A stretch of 64,000 bases of DNA from Chitinophaga sp. 180180018-3 (lineage in GTDB: Bacteria > Bacteroidota > Bacteroidia > Chitinophagales > Chitinophagaceae), in contig NZ_CP140772.1 of the NCBI RefSeq assembly GCF_037893185.1, forward strand, positions 2,480,001 to 2,544,000. Direction: 5' to 3'. Of the stretch, positions 9,104-17,108 are shown piece after piece (positions within the stretch are counted from its first letter, which is position 1; each line of letters opens with the position of its first letter). The notes beneath the pieces were generated by a model that saw only the letters and a list, made by a program, of their open reading frames with translations, was not told the DNA's origin and made no database searches. A program made the translations under genes and the position numbers.

Positions 9104-10723
9104 TCAGAATGGGGCAGGCAGGCCTTTTTTCAGGTATAACACTGTTTTATTGAGATAGGGGAACAGGAAGATCAGTAATAACGTTAAAACCAGCATGGCA
9201 CTGATCATTTCAAAGTAATCCATCGCAAACCGTATCTGGTCCTGCGCGTTCACCGATTTCAGCAGCAGCCGGCTGGAGATTTTAGCTGCTTTATCAGGTT
9301 GGGCGCCATGACTCAGTAAAACATGCGTCTGCTGCAGGATGCGGGCTTTGGCGGCGGGGTTCAGCCTGGTGAGCGACTCCTGAAAGGTAGCATAGTGGCT
9401 GCTTTTGCTAAACAGTTCAAAATAATTGATCAGCGCAATACTCGAACAGAAGCCTGTGAAGCGCACCAGCAGGCATATGCCGGCAGCGGAACTGCTGATC
9501 TGTGGCTGCACGGAAGCCACCACAAACACAATAGTCGGCGTCATCAACATGCCGATACCCAGTCCGTGTAACAGTAACGGGAGTACGAAAACATTTTCGT
9601 TGGCTGCATTGCTGAATAACGTATACATCCAGATATGATAGATGAGCAGCATACCGAAGCCGATGGCCCAGATCCGGCGCATGGGATGTTTCTGCAATAC
9701 CATGGCGCAGGAAATGATGATACTGCATACCATCCCGGCTATATTGAACAGCATGAGATGGGAAATATGAATAGGGTCTAAACCAAGTACAGTAGAGAAG
9801 TAAGCATTCGCGATGTTGGAAGTAAACCTGCATATATACAGAATGAAAAGCAGTAACAGGCCCACTTTGAAGTTCCTGGATACAAATACACGCAACTGAA
9901 AGTAAGGCCGTTTCATGCTGAATTGCCTGACAATAAAAATGATCAGCAGCAGACCCGCTATCAGAACGGCATAAAGCAAGCGAGTATCTTCCAGCCAATA
10001 ATATTGCTGCCCGTATACCATCATAAAACCAAAGAGGCAAAGTATCACCGCATAGATCACAAAGCTGGCCCAATCCAGCTGGTAGAGCGGGAATTTAGCA
10101 TTGAGCCGGATGTTGTTCATCATCACTCCCAACAGCACCAGACTGGGAATATAAGAGAACATGGCGCATTTGTACAGGGTATTGAAGTTAAAGTTGTCGA
10201 TCACATCTGCCGTAACAAAATTATTAAAAGGGATAATGCAGATCAGCATTCCGAAAAAAACAGCATAGCCGATTTCCCTTGCCCGCTCGCTTCTCAGCCG
10301 GTTGAATATCAGCGCCAGGGAGAGGTTTACGGTGCACGTAAAAGCCATTCCCTGAATGAATCTGCAAATCAGTAACACTAATAAATGCGTCGTCGTAAAA
10401 CAAATAAAAGAAGTAATCAGCTGTATGAACGTAATCAGGAAGAAATATTCCTTCGTGGCCAGGTAACGGAAGAAACGCTGTTCCAGCGAGAAGAAACTAA
10501 CATAGCCGGCATAAAAGATCACTACGGAAAACTGAACATCGGCCGGTTCAATACCACTGTAACCCGCTGCTGCTGCTATGTTGGCGAGTGGTAAGAAAAA
10601 CAGCACCAGGCTGGGTAACAGCACAATGAACAGCACCAGTTTTATCAGCCACTCCGGTACCCAGGGCTTGAATAAAGGAATGAGCTTACCCATGCGGATA
10701 TTGATTTTTGCGGATGCTGACAT
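9104..10723 (-). CDS. MFS drug efflux transporter, DHA2 (EmrB) type
   Basis: A 539-residue, very hydrophobic protein with about 14 predicted membrane helices, as in the DHA2/EmrB group of the major facilitator superfamily. Its neighbours are an HlyD/EmrA-type adaptor and a TolC-type channel, so it is the inner membrane pump of a tripartite exporter driven by the proton gradient. The ATG at 10723 makes a 38-base overlap with the upstream adaptor gene. An internal ATG at 10693 (protein starting MGKLIPLF) would reduce the overlap to 8 bases and is a reasonable alternative start; no ribosome binding site decides between them. The substrate is unknown. Confidence 0.85.
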   Translation of the reverse strand: MSASAKINIRMGKLIPLFKPWVPEWLIKLVLFIVLLPSLVLFFLPLANIAAAAGYSGIEPADVQFSVVIFYAGYVSFFSLEQRFFRYLATKEYFFLITFIQLITSFICFTTTHLLVLLICRFIQGMAFTCTVNLSLALIFNRLRSERAREIGYAVFFGMLICIIPFNNFVTADVIDNFNFNTLYKCAMFSYIPSLVLLGVMMNNIRLNAKFPLYQLDWASFVIYAVILCLFGFMMVYGQQYYWLEDTRLLYAVLIAGLLLIIFIVRQFSMKRPYFQLRVFVSRNFKVGLLLLFILYICRFTSNIANAYFSTVLGLDPIHISHLMLFNIAGMVCSIIISCAMVLQKHPMRRIWAIGFGMLLIYHIWMYTLFSNAANENVFVLPLLLHGLGIGMLMTPTIVFVVASVQPQISSSAAGICLLVRFTGFCSSIALINYFELFSKSSHYATFQESLTRLNPAAKARILQQTHVLLSHGAQPDKAAKISSRLLLKSVNAQDQIRFAMDYFEMISAMLVLTLLLIFLFPYLNKTVLYLKKGLPAPF

Positions 10724-11759
10724 TCACGTTCATACCTGCTTTCAGCGGTGCAGTGATCGCTTTGGCGTCAGTAAGCCTGATGCGTACAGGAATACGCTGT
10801 ACTATTTTTACGTAGTTGCCGGTGGTGTTATCCGGAGGCAGGAGGGAAAAACTGGAGCCGGTGGCCGGCGATAATGAAATGATACAACCTTTAAAGCGGG
10901 TGCCGGGATAGGCATCTGCTTCAATGTCGGCCGTGTCGCCTACTTTCATATTGCGTACCTGCGTTTCTTTATAATTCGCTACTACCCATTTATCCGTTTC
11001 GCTGTTAACGATGTAAGCAAGTGTTTCGCCAGCGTTGATCATTTGCCCTGTTTCTATAGTCCTGCGCCCCATCCGGCCGTTGTAAGGCGCCAGTATGACG
11101 GTATAGGAGGCGTCCAGTCTGTGACGATCGAGCAGGGCCGATAAGCGCCTGCTTTCTGCATTGATAACGCCGCGCTGCGTAGCCGCCTCGCCGACTTTCG
11201 CCAGCGAGGCCTGATACGCATCCAGGGCTGCCTGGTACTCTGAATTGGCAATATCGTATGCTGATTTTATATGCTCCAGTTGCTGTTTGGTGGCAGATCC
11301 GGTTTCAAAAAGGCGCTGGTAGCGGTCGTAATCCAGCTGCTGCTTTTCCAGCTTAGCTTTGGCCACTGCTATCTGCGAGTTATTGACCTGCGCCGTTTTT
11401 TTGAGGGTTTGTATGTTGCTCTCGAGTACCACCACCTGGGCCGATGAATGGTTCAATGCAGCGGCAGTCTGCTCTTCCTGTATTTTGTATTCACGGTTAT
11501 CTATCAGCAGTAAGGTATCTCCCTTATGTACTTCCTGGTTTTCTTCAAAACGTATATCGGTGATAAAACCGCCTGCACGGGAAATAACGGGATTGATGTA
11601 TTCCTGTACCTGTGCATCGTTGGTGAGTTCGGCCTTATAGATGACTAGCAGCGAGCGGACTCCCCATACCAGCAGCACCAGTACAATAATGCCTGCCATC
11701 CAGGCGGTTATTTTTGTGACCATACGGTCGGTAACAATGTATTTTTTCGACTGGTTCAT
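10686..11759 (-). CDS. HlyD/EmrA-type membrane fusion protein
   Basis: A 357-residue periplasmic adaptor. One N-terminal membrane anchor (about residues 15-36, IIVLVLLVWGVRSLLVIY) is followed by a biotinyl-lipoyl-like domain (ISRAGGFITDIRFEENQEVH, then KGDTLLLIDNREY), a long coiled-coil hairpin (about 80-180) and a second lipoyl half with VILAPYNGRMGRRTIETGQM. The C-terminal beta-barrel contains NYVKIVQRIPVRIRL, a signature of EmrA-type adaptors. It links the MFS pump to the TolC-like channel. It starts 2 bases after the TolC gene ends and overlaps the MFS gene, so translation is coupled. Confidence 0.9.
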   Translation of the reverse strand: MNQSKKYIVTDRMVTKITAWMAGIIVLVLLVWGVRSLLVIYKAELTNDAQVQEYINPVISRAGGFITDIRFEENQEVHKGDTLLLIDNREYKIQEEQTAAALNHSSAQVVVLESNIQTLKKTAQVNNSQIAVAKAKLEKQQLDYDRYQRLFETGSATKQQLEHIKSAYDIANSEYQAALDAYQASLAKVGEAATQRGVINAESRRLSALLDRHRLDASYTVILAPYNGRMGRRTIETGQMINAGETLAYIVNSETDKWVVANYKETQVRNMKVGDTADIEADAYPGTRFKGCIISLSPATGSSFSLLPPDNTTGNYVKIVQRIPVRIRLTDAKAITAPLKAGMNVNVSIRKNQYPHG

Positions 11760-11761
11760 GC

Positions 11762-13093
11762 TTAGAGATCTCCTATGATATACTGTAGTTTATAATATTG
11801 TAACCTGGCTGCTACCAGCGAGGCGGAGAGTTCAAATTTTGTTTGCAGCAGCTGTACATCCGCATCCAGCAGATCGGTTATTAAAGCCGTTTGATTAGCA
11901 TACGTATTGGTAACGATCCTGTAATTCTCTGTGGCCTGCGCCACGTTTTCTCTTGCAACGGTAATACGCTGAAGGTCTTCCTCGTAGCGGATCCTGGCTT
12001 CGTTTATCTGTTGCCGTAAGTCTTCTTCCAGGTGCTGTTGTTCCAGTGTTTGCTGCGATAATTCTATGCGTGCGGCGGCTACCTTATTTTTGTTATGATA
12101 GAAACCCGATACCGGGAATGCTGCTTTGATGCCTATGATGCCGAAGCCATATGGTGCTGCGGCGTAAGGATAAAGCATGGTTTGAGGATAAGCGTAATTG
12201 TATTCCGCATATAAACCCGCTTTGGGAGCCAGATTACCTTTTATATCCTGTACTTTAATTTTACTGAGTGTAGTTTGCTGTGCTGATATTTTATATTGAT
12301 GAGAATGCTGTAGCGCTGCATTAACGTAGGTTTCAGCCGGTTCCAGCGGAAGAGTATCGGTTGATTCACCTGGCAGTACCCGGAAATTAGTGGCTTCGCC
12401 TATCAGTATATTCAGTTTCTGTGAGGCAATGGTGATATCATTTTCCAGTTGTACCAGCAGCATTTTCTGACGGGAAAGTTTGAGCTCAGCCCGCAGTACA
12501 TCGCTGTTTAGTACCACTCCGTTCTTTTGGAAATCCCTGATCTGTGCCAGCTGCTTTTCCTGCTCGGCAATGTTCTTCACAACGAGATCACGAAACTGCA
12601 GGTGCTGCTGGATATCAAGATAGTAGGTGGTGGCCCGCAGGTGTATATCAGCAGCAGAAAGATGCAGCTGCTCGGAGATAAGCTGGTGGCGGGTGTTTTC
12701 GGCGGAGATCTTAAGATTGGTTTTGTTACCGTTGTAGAGATTAAAATAAGCTTCGCTGCCTATTTTATAACGCGTGTGTATAATGTTGTGCTGTGTGGGC
12801 GGCTCCAGCAAGCCGTTTTCATACATCGGCAAATTGGAAGCCCTTTCCAGATTCCCTTTTACAGATAGCTCCGGCAGCACCGCTGCTTTGGCATCATTGA
12901 TCTCTTTTTCACTGGCGGCTACTTTAAGTGCCTGTATTTTAATGACCTTACTGTATGCATCTGCTTTAGCCCATATTTCAGACAGGGATAACGGAACAGC
13001 AGTAACAGTATCTGGTTTGTTTTGAGCGTTTAAACTATTTACAATTAGTATGAAGATACCAATCACACCAGGCACTTTCAAGCGATACAACAT
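11762..13093 (-). CDS. TolC-family outer membrane efflux protein
   Basis: A 443-residue protein with a signal peptide (about 1-23, ending SLNAQ) and two copies of the helical OEP repeat. The first spans about residues 30-215 and the second about 235-440, each with long amphipathic helices such as LEQQHLEEDLRQQINEARIR and FELSASLVAARLQYYKLQYI. It forms the trimeric outer membrane channel for the adaptor and MFS pump encoded just downstream. It is the first gene of the operon; a TACCTTTG promoter box ends 15 bases before its ATG. Confidence 0.9.
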   Translation of the reverse strand: MLYRLKVPGVIGIFILIVNSLNAQNKPDTVTAVPLSLSEIWAKADAYSKVIKIQALKVAASEKEINDAKAAVLPELSVKGNLERASNLPMYENGLLEPPTQHNIIHTRYKIGSEAYFNLYNGNKTNLKISAENTRHQLISEQLHLSAADIHLRATTYYLDIQQHLQFRDLVVKNIAEQEKQLAQIRDFQKNGVVLNSDVLRAELKLSRQKMLLVQLENDITIASQKLNILIGEATNFRVLPGESTDTLPLEPAETYVNAALQHSHQYKISAQQTTLSKIKVQDIKGNLAPKAGLYAEYNYAYPQTMLYPYAAAPYGFGIIGIKAAFPVSGFYHNKNKVAAARIELSQQTLEQQHLEEDLRQQINEARIRYEEDLQRITVARENVAQATENYRIVTNTYANQTALITDLLDADVQLLQTKFELSASLVAARLQYYKLQYIIGDL

Positions 13094-13108
13094 TATTTAT
13101 TTTGTGCG

Positions 13109-13116
13109 CAAAGGTA
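13109..13116 (-). promoter_or_regulatory. -7 promoter box for the efflux operon
   Basis: TACCTTTG on the minus strand is a perfect TAnnTTTG box, 15 bases before the TolC-family start codon, which implies a 5' UTR of about 10 bases. No convincing -33 element is seen. Confidence 0.5.
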
Positions 13117-13180
13117 GATGTACTCCGTATTGGAAGTTTTCCTTAAATAGCCAATTATTTGATGATTCCAGCCAAAAGAA

Positions 13181-13298
13181 AGAATTGAGAATAGGGAATG
13201 TGGAATGAAGAATGAAAGCGGTGATAGTAGCGAATATGATCTTCGCGTTTACTATCTCCGCTTTCATTCTTCATTCCACATTCCCTATTCCTAATTCT
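13181..13298. repeat. long palindrome B (arms about 54-57 bp, imperfect)
   Basis: The left arm 13181-13234 pairs with the right arm 13242-13298 around a short loop. The outer and middle modules (GAATAGGGAATGTGGAATG and AAGAATGAAAGCGG) are the same as in palindrome A. The arms differ near the tip: the right arm, read on the minus strand, has GATAGTAAACGCGAA, while the left arm has the shorter GATAGTAGCGAA. The right arm overlaps the first base of the SDR stop codon (13298-13300). The element separates the SDR gene from the efflux operon, both on the minus strand. Confidence 0.93.
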
Positions 13299-14050
13299 TA
13301 AAACGGGTATTTCCTCATCCCCCCATCCACTACTGCCACTGTTCCTGTAACGTAACTGGCCCGCGGAGATACAAGAAACACGGCCATGTTGGCCATATCT
13401 TCCGGTGTACCGAAATCGCCCAACGCAATTTCCTGGTCTGCAAATTTTTTGCGCTCATCGCCCGGGAAAAAGCGGCGGATATTATTCGTGTCTATCAAAC
13501 CCGGCTGCAGGCTGTTTACCCTGATGCCGTATTTACCCAACTGTACGGAGAGCTGTTTGGCCCATACTGCCGTTGCTGCTTTGGCTACTGCTGAGGCGTT
13601 GATGGACCCCAACTCATAGGTGCTCGTAATATTCAGAATAGCGCCCTGTTTGCGTTCCATCATATGAGGCAGCAGCGCCTGCGTTAACTGACGGTGCCGG
13701 TTGAAATCGAGCGTGAGGGAATCATTCCAGGCTTCGTCTGCTCCGGTTATATCCAGCGGTTGGCTGCGGCCCGTATTGTTGACGAGAATATCCACATGGC
13801 CCAGCGCATTCAACGCGGCTGCTGCAATATGCTGAGCGGCATCTGCGGCCATGAAATCCTGTACAAATGTAATGGGCGTCGTTCTTCCGGCCGCAGTTAC
13901 TTCTTCTTTAAGACTATTCAGCAGATCGTTGTTCCTGGCCGTAGCAAAAACTGTCACACCTTCCAATGCAAGTTGTTTCACAATAGCGCGACCAATTCCC
14001 TGACTGGCGCCTGTTACCACCGCTGTTTTTCCTTTTAAATAGAGATCCAT
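13298..14050 (-). CDS. short-chain dehydrogenase with Ser in place of the catalytic Tyr
   Basis: A 250-residue classical-length SDR with the NAD(P)-binding motif TGASQGIGRA (residues 14-23) and NNTGR at the usual NNAG position. The C-terminal part is normal: VNSLQPGLIDT and a final TGTVAVVDGGM. The active site is unusual. Where the family has YxxxK, the sequence reads SAVAK with S153 and K157, in NASAVAKAAT; the Ser of the NITS motif (S143) is 10 residues before it rather than the usual 13. It may be a non-catalytic SDR or use another residue, so calling it 3-oxoacyl-ACP reductase would be unsafe. Palindrome B begins at its stop codon. Confidence 0.8.
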   Translation of the reverse strand: MDLYLKGKTAVVTGASQGIGRAIVKQLALEGVTVFATARNNDLLNSLKEEVTAAGRTTPITFVQDFMAADAAQHIAAAALNALGHVDILVNNTGRSQPLDITGADEAWNDSLTLDFNRHRQLTQALLPHMMERKQGAILNITSTYELGSINASAVAKAATAVWAKQLSVQLGKYGIRVNSLQPGLIDTNNIRRFFPGDERKKFADQEIALGDFGTPEDMANMAVFLVSPRASYVTGTVAVVDGGMRKYPF

Positions 14051-14174
14051 GATTTTTCTGAAGTTTTAAATCCGATGTAAAAGTAAAGCGGGTACTGCAT
14101 ATAGTATTGAACACACAAATTTGTAAGTCGTGGTGAAGCAGCTGCATGATAATTAGGTAAATTGCATCAGCAAT

Positions 14175-14465
14175 ATGAAATACGATACCAACAAACAAAA
14201 AGCGCTGAAGCAGCTGCAAACCATTCCAGGCATAGGAAAGGCGGGTTCACTGGATCTGTGGAATATAGGAATCAGGGAAGTAGCTGATCTCAGAGGGCGT
14301 AACCCGGCTACATTATACGATAAGCTGAATACCGTTACAGGTATGCAACACGACATATGCATGTTGTACACCTTCCGTTGCGCCGTGTACTTTGCAACGG
14401 AAAAAGAGCATGAGCCGCAGAAACTAAACTGGTGGTATTGGAAAGATAAAACCTACGGTGAATAA
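14175..14465 (+). CDS. helix-hairpin-helix protein, Cdd1 (pathogenicity locus) family
   Basis: A 96-residue protein with an HhH-like motif near the N terminus (LQTIPGIGKAGSLDLWNIGI, about residues 14-33) and a conserved second half (RNPATLYDKLN, then MQHDICMLYTFRCAVYFA). This matches the small Cdd1-type family found next to many unrelated genes. HhH motifs bind DNA backbones non-specifically, but no function is established for the family that I know of. It stands alone, divergent from the SDR gene. Confidence 0.7.
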   Translation: MKYDTNKQKALKQLQTIPGIGKAGSLDLWNIGIREVADLRGRNPATLYDKLNTVTGMQHDICMLYTFRCAVYFATEKEHEPQKLNWWYWKDKTYGE

Positions 14466-14603
14466 GGATAGCCTGAAAATACCCTGTCATCCACTACTGT
14501 CTTGATTTCTATTCAGGATTATTTCTGTAAATTTATCCTGTTAAATACCCCCAATTAAGCTGAAACATCCCTGTAGTTTAATAACTAATTAAAATCGTCT
14601 TAT

Positions 14604-14876
14604 ATGCCTAAGTATGTTATTGAACGTGAAATTCCTGATGCAGGTAAATTATCTCCTGAACAGCTAAAAAGTATCTCCCAAACTTCCTGTGGTGTATTAC
14701 GCAACCTCGGTCCGCAGATACAGTGGATCCACAGCTATGTGACCGGCAATAAGATCTATTGCGTGTACATCGCGCCGGATGCCGACATGGTCCTTGAACA
14801 TGCCAGGCAGGGCGGATTTCCGGCTAATGTCGTGAGCGAAGTGGTGACCGTCATCGACCCCACTACAGCAGAGTAA
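14604..14876 (+). CDS. DUF4242 (SCO4226-like) small protein
   Basis: A 90-residue protein starting MPKYVIEREIPDAGKL, the typical start of DUF4242 proteins, with the conserved IQWIHSYVTGNKIYCVYIAP core and an HARQGGFPANVVSEV end. The fold is a small ferredoxin-like alpha/beta barrel; one characterised relative binds nickel. It is cytoplasmic with no signal peptide. The 138 bases upstream of it hold no clear promoter. Confidence 0.75.
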   Translation: MPKYVIEREIPDAGKLSPEQLKSISQTSCGVLRNLGPQIQWIHSYVTGNKIYCVYIAPDADMVLEHARQGGFPANVVSEVVTVIDPTTAE

Positions 14877-15045
14877 TTTCCATTGTAAACAGCGCCACAT
14901 GAGGTTGTAGTACTACAGCCCGCCTCCCTGTGCCTGATAAGCCGGCGAATTTGTTAATAACCGGTTAAGGGTGTCGTATTTCCTGCATTTACAGACAATA
15001 ATCCGTCGTTCACGAGATTGATAATTTAGATGTTGATAGCATATA

Positions 15046-15053
15046 TACCTTTG
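15046..15053 (+). promoter_or_regulatory. -7 promoter box of the candidate small RNA
   Basis: TACCTTTG matches TAnnTTTG. A TTTAG at 15025-15029 is at about the right distance for a weak -33 element. No start codon follows within a plausible distance, so the transcript would be non-coding. Confidence 0.45.
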
Positions 15054-15059
15054 TATCAG

Positions 15060-15119
15060 GTTTTTCATAAGAAATGGTTAAAATATTGGAAGGGGAGGTA
15101 GTCTTGCCACCCCTTTTTT
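15060..15119 (+). ncRNA. candidate small RNA with its own promoter and terminator
   Basis: A transcript starting about 7 bases after the TACCTTTG box would be about 60 nt long. It would end in the hairpin AGGGGAGG (15091-15098) / CCACCCCT (15107-15114), which has one internal A-A mismatch and is followed by a run of six T (15114-15119). No long ORF lies inside it. I do not recognise a known RNA family, and the start is inferred from the promoter box only. Confidence 0.4.
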
Positions 15120-15176
15120 ATTTTAGGTAGATGAATACTTTTAGTGTTTTATTACTAAATTCATACTAATCCCTAT

Positions 15177-15275
15177 ATGACTGCTGATAAAGTAAATAGC
15201 ATCATTTCGCCGATCATTGTACTGCATCTTGTAGGATTGCTGGCGTTGCTGGCTTATCCTGGTGAAACTCACTGA
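15177..15275 (+). CDS. possible 32-residue membrane peptide
   Basis: An ATG at 15177 opens a 32-codon frame ending in TGA at 15273-15275. The product starts MTADKVNSIIS and continues with PIIVLHLVGLLALLAYP, a single hydrophobic segment long enough to span a membrane. There is no clear ribosome binding site and no homology can be judged by eye. It may be chance in an AT-rich region; the smooth hydrophobic run after a charged start is the only positive sign. Confidence 0.25.
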   Translation: MTADKVNSIISPIIVLHLVGLLALLAYPGETH

Positions 15276-15352
15276 CGTATTTATCTTTTTAAAAATTATT
15301 TGCAAGTCTCAAAATATTTAACCAGCTTTAATATAATATCAACCAGAATAAT

Positions 15353-15964
15353 ATGAACTCAGGGAAAGCCTTCAAATCAGGGCTGCAGGTAGTGGCTTCC
15401 CACGCTTCGCTATGGGAGCGCTTCTTACAGGGCGATCGCCACGCTTTTGCCCGGATCTACGATACCCATATCGACGACCTGTATCACTACGGTATGCATT
15501 TTTGCCAGGATGCGGAACGGGTAAAAGATTGTTTGCAGGATCTCTTTCAGGATCTCTGGCTTGCCCGCGAGCATCTCACACCGCAGATTCGGAATATTCG
15601 TTACTACCTGATCAGCAGCCTTCGGCGCCGGTTACTCCGCGCGTTGCGCAAAGACCGCCGCTATCATCATCAGGATTCCTGGGAAGCTTTTGAGTTCGAA
15701 TTCACGCTGCCCCTCGAAAACCACCTGATCCAACACGAAACCGCCGCCGAACAACAGGCATTGCTCCGCCAGGCCATTGCTAACCTTTCCCGGCGCCAGC
15801 GGGAAGCTATCTACCTGCGCTTCTTTCAAAACCTTAACTACTCAGAGGTGGCCGAGGTAATGTCTATGCAGGTAGACTCCGTTTATAATACCATCTCCAA
15901 AGCAATTGCTATCCTCCGGAAAAGTGTTCCTTTGCCACTGCTGCTGCTTTTTCTCGGGAAATAA
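15353..15964 (+). CDS. ECF sigma-70 factor (FecI-like)
   Basis: A 203-residue ECF sigma factor. Region 2 is seen in FARIYDTHIDDLYHYGMHF with the following VKDCLQDLFQDLWLAREHL, and region 4 in LSRRQREAIYLRFFQNLNYS, then VAEVMSMQVDSVYNTISKAI. It should bind core RNA polymerase and start transcription of the downstream SusC/SusD genes when released by the FecR-type anti-sigma factor encoded 66 bases later. This sigma-FecR-SusC-SusD order is the standard trans-envelope signalling unit of Bacteroidota. Confidence 0.93.
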   Translation: MNSGKAFKSGLQVVASHASLWERFLQGDRHAFARIYDTHIDDLYHYGMHFCQDAERVKDCLQDLFQDLWLAREHLTPQIRNIRYYLISSLRRRLLRALRKDRRYHHQDSWEAFEFEFTLPLENHLIQHETAAEQQALLRQAIANLSRRQREAIYLRFFQNLNYSEVAEVMSMQVDSVYNTISKAIAILRKSVPLPLLLLFLGK

Positions 15965-16030
15965 AAAAAAGTTCAGAAAAAATGATGAGATTTTTAATGT
16001 TAACCGCTCTTTACTAAAAAGCACGTTCTT

Positions 16031-17059
16031 TTGGCTGCCGATAAATATTTGTCATACACCGCCCGTGATTTTGCAATGGACGAAAGTTTCCAGGACTGGG
16101 TGCTGCACCCGGGTCAACGCAATGTGTTCTGGGAAACCTGGGTGCAACAACATCCGGAGAAAAATGATATCGTGCATACAGCCCGGCAACTGGTGGAGAG
16201 TATCCGGTTCCGCAATTATTCCATATCGGCGCAGGACAAGGAACAGCTGTGGGATGCCGTCTGGAATGGATTGAATGACGAAGGAACGCCTTTGGTGCAA
16301 ACCCGTTCCCAATGGAGTAATGCATGGAAATACGCAGCTGCCATACTACTAGGCATCATCCTGGCCAGCGCCTGGTGGTGGAAAAATACGGATGCACCTG
16401 CTACCGTGCTCAGTGCCCACACCCGGCTTGGAGAAACCCGGAATTTGTTGCTGCCGGATAGCTCCCAGGTAACGCTGAACGCCAATTCACGACTGCTGTA
16501 CACCACCGGCAGCAAAGGTAAAAGGGAAGTGTGGCTCGATGGGCAGGCCTTCTTCCATGTAAGGCATACTGCTGCTAATCAAAAGTTTATCGTGCATACT
16601 TACGACAATCTGAATGTGGAAGTGCTGGGTACGCAATTCGATGTGAACAGCAACGGCAGGGAAATCGTAGTGGTATTGCAACAGGGAAGTATACTGCTCA
16701 ACATCAACGGCGACAAAAGTACGCAGGCTGCTTCACTCTACCTGCAACCCGGGGAAATGGTCCGCTATAACAAACAAACCGGCGACTATACCAAGAAAAG
16801 TGTGGATGCGGTGCATTACACCTCCTGGCATACCGGACGGCTGATCATGGATGATTTCACACTCGCCGATGCTGCTGCTTTCATGCAACAGGTCTTCGGC
16901 AAAAAACTGATCGTCAACGACGAACAACTGCTAAAATACAAAGTATCAGGCTCGATGCCCGTTATCTATAACGCCGATACTATGACGGCACAATTGGCAA
17001 AGGTCTTCCGTATGCAATTCAACCAAAAGGGCGATGACATCTGGTTCCAGAGAAAATGA
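16031..17059 (+). CDS. FecR-family anti-sigma factor (TTG start)
   Basis: A 342-residue protein. The N-terminal cytoplasmic part contains the conserved KYLSYTARDF and DESFQDWVLHP. A single membrane helix (about 98-117, YAAAILLGIILASAWWW) leads to the periplasmic FecR domain (about 130-230, LPDSSQVTLNANSRLLY) and a C-terminal DUF4974 domain (about 275-340, FTLADAAAFMQQVFGKKLIV). The start is TTG: an in-frame stop lies at 16001 and no ATG or GTG precedes the conserved KYLSYTARDF. The first ATG, at 16076, would cut into the conserved segment. It relays the signal from the SusC N-terminal domain to the ECF sigma factor. Confidence 0.88.
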   Translation: MAADKYLSYTARDFAMDESFQDWVLHPGQRNVFWETWVQQHPEKNDIVHTARQLVESIRFRNYSISAQDKEQLWDAVWNGLNDEGTPLVQTRSQWSNAWKYAAAILLGIILASAWWWKNTDAPATVLSAHTRLGETRNLLLPDSSQVTLNANSRLLYTTGSKGKREVWLDGQAFFHVRHTAANQKFIVHTYDNLNVEVLGTQFDVNSNGREIVVVLQQGSILLNINGDKSTQAASLYLQPGEMVRYNKQTGDYTKKSVDAVHYTSWHTGRLIMDDFTLADAAAFMQQVFGKKLIVNDEQLLKYKVSGSMPVIYNADTMTAQLAKVFRMQFNQKGDDIWFQRK

Positions 17060-17108
17060 TCGCCGGTTATTTTTATAGTCTAATTCCTAATCGTTAAAAC
17101 CTGTTCAA

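Larger units (their letters stand above)
14877..15352. other. 476-base gene-poor region upstream of the sigma factor
   Basis: No ORF above 60 residues fits here. The stretch holds a promoter-like box (15046-15053), a candidate small RNA ending in an intrinsic terminator (15091-15119), a 32-codon hydrophobic ORF (15177-15275), and an AT-rich leader before the sigma factor gene (15276-15352). Nothing recognisable is seen in 14877-15040. Confidence 0.6.
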
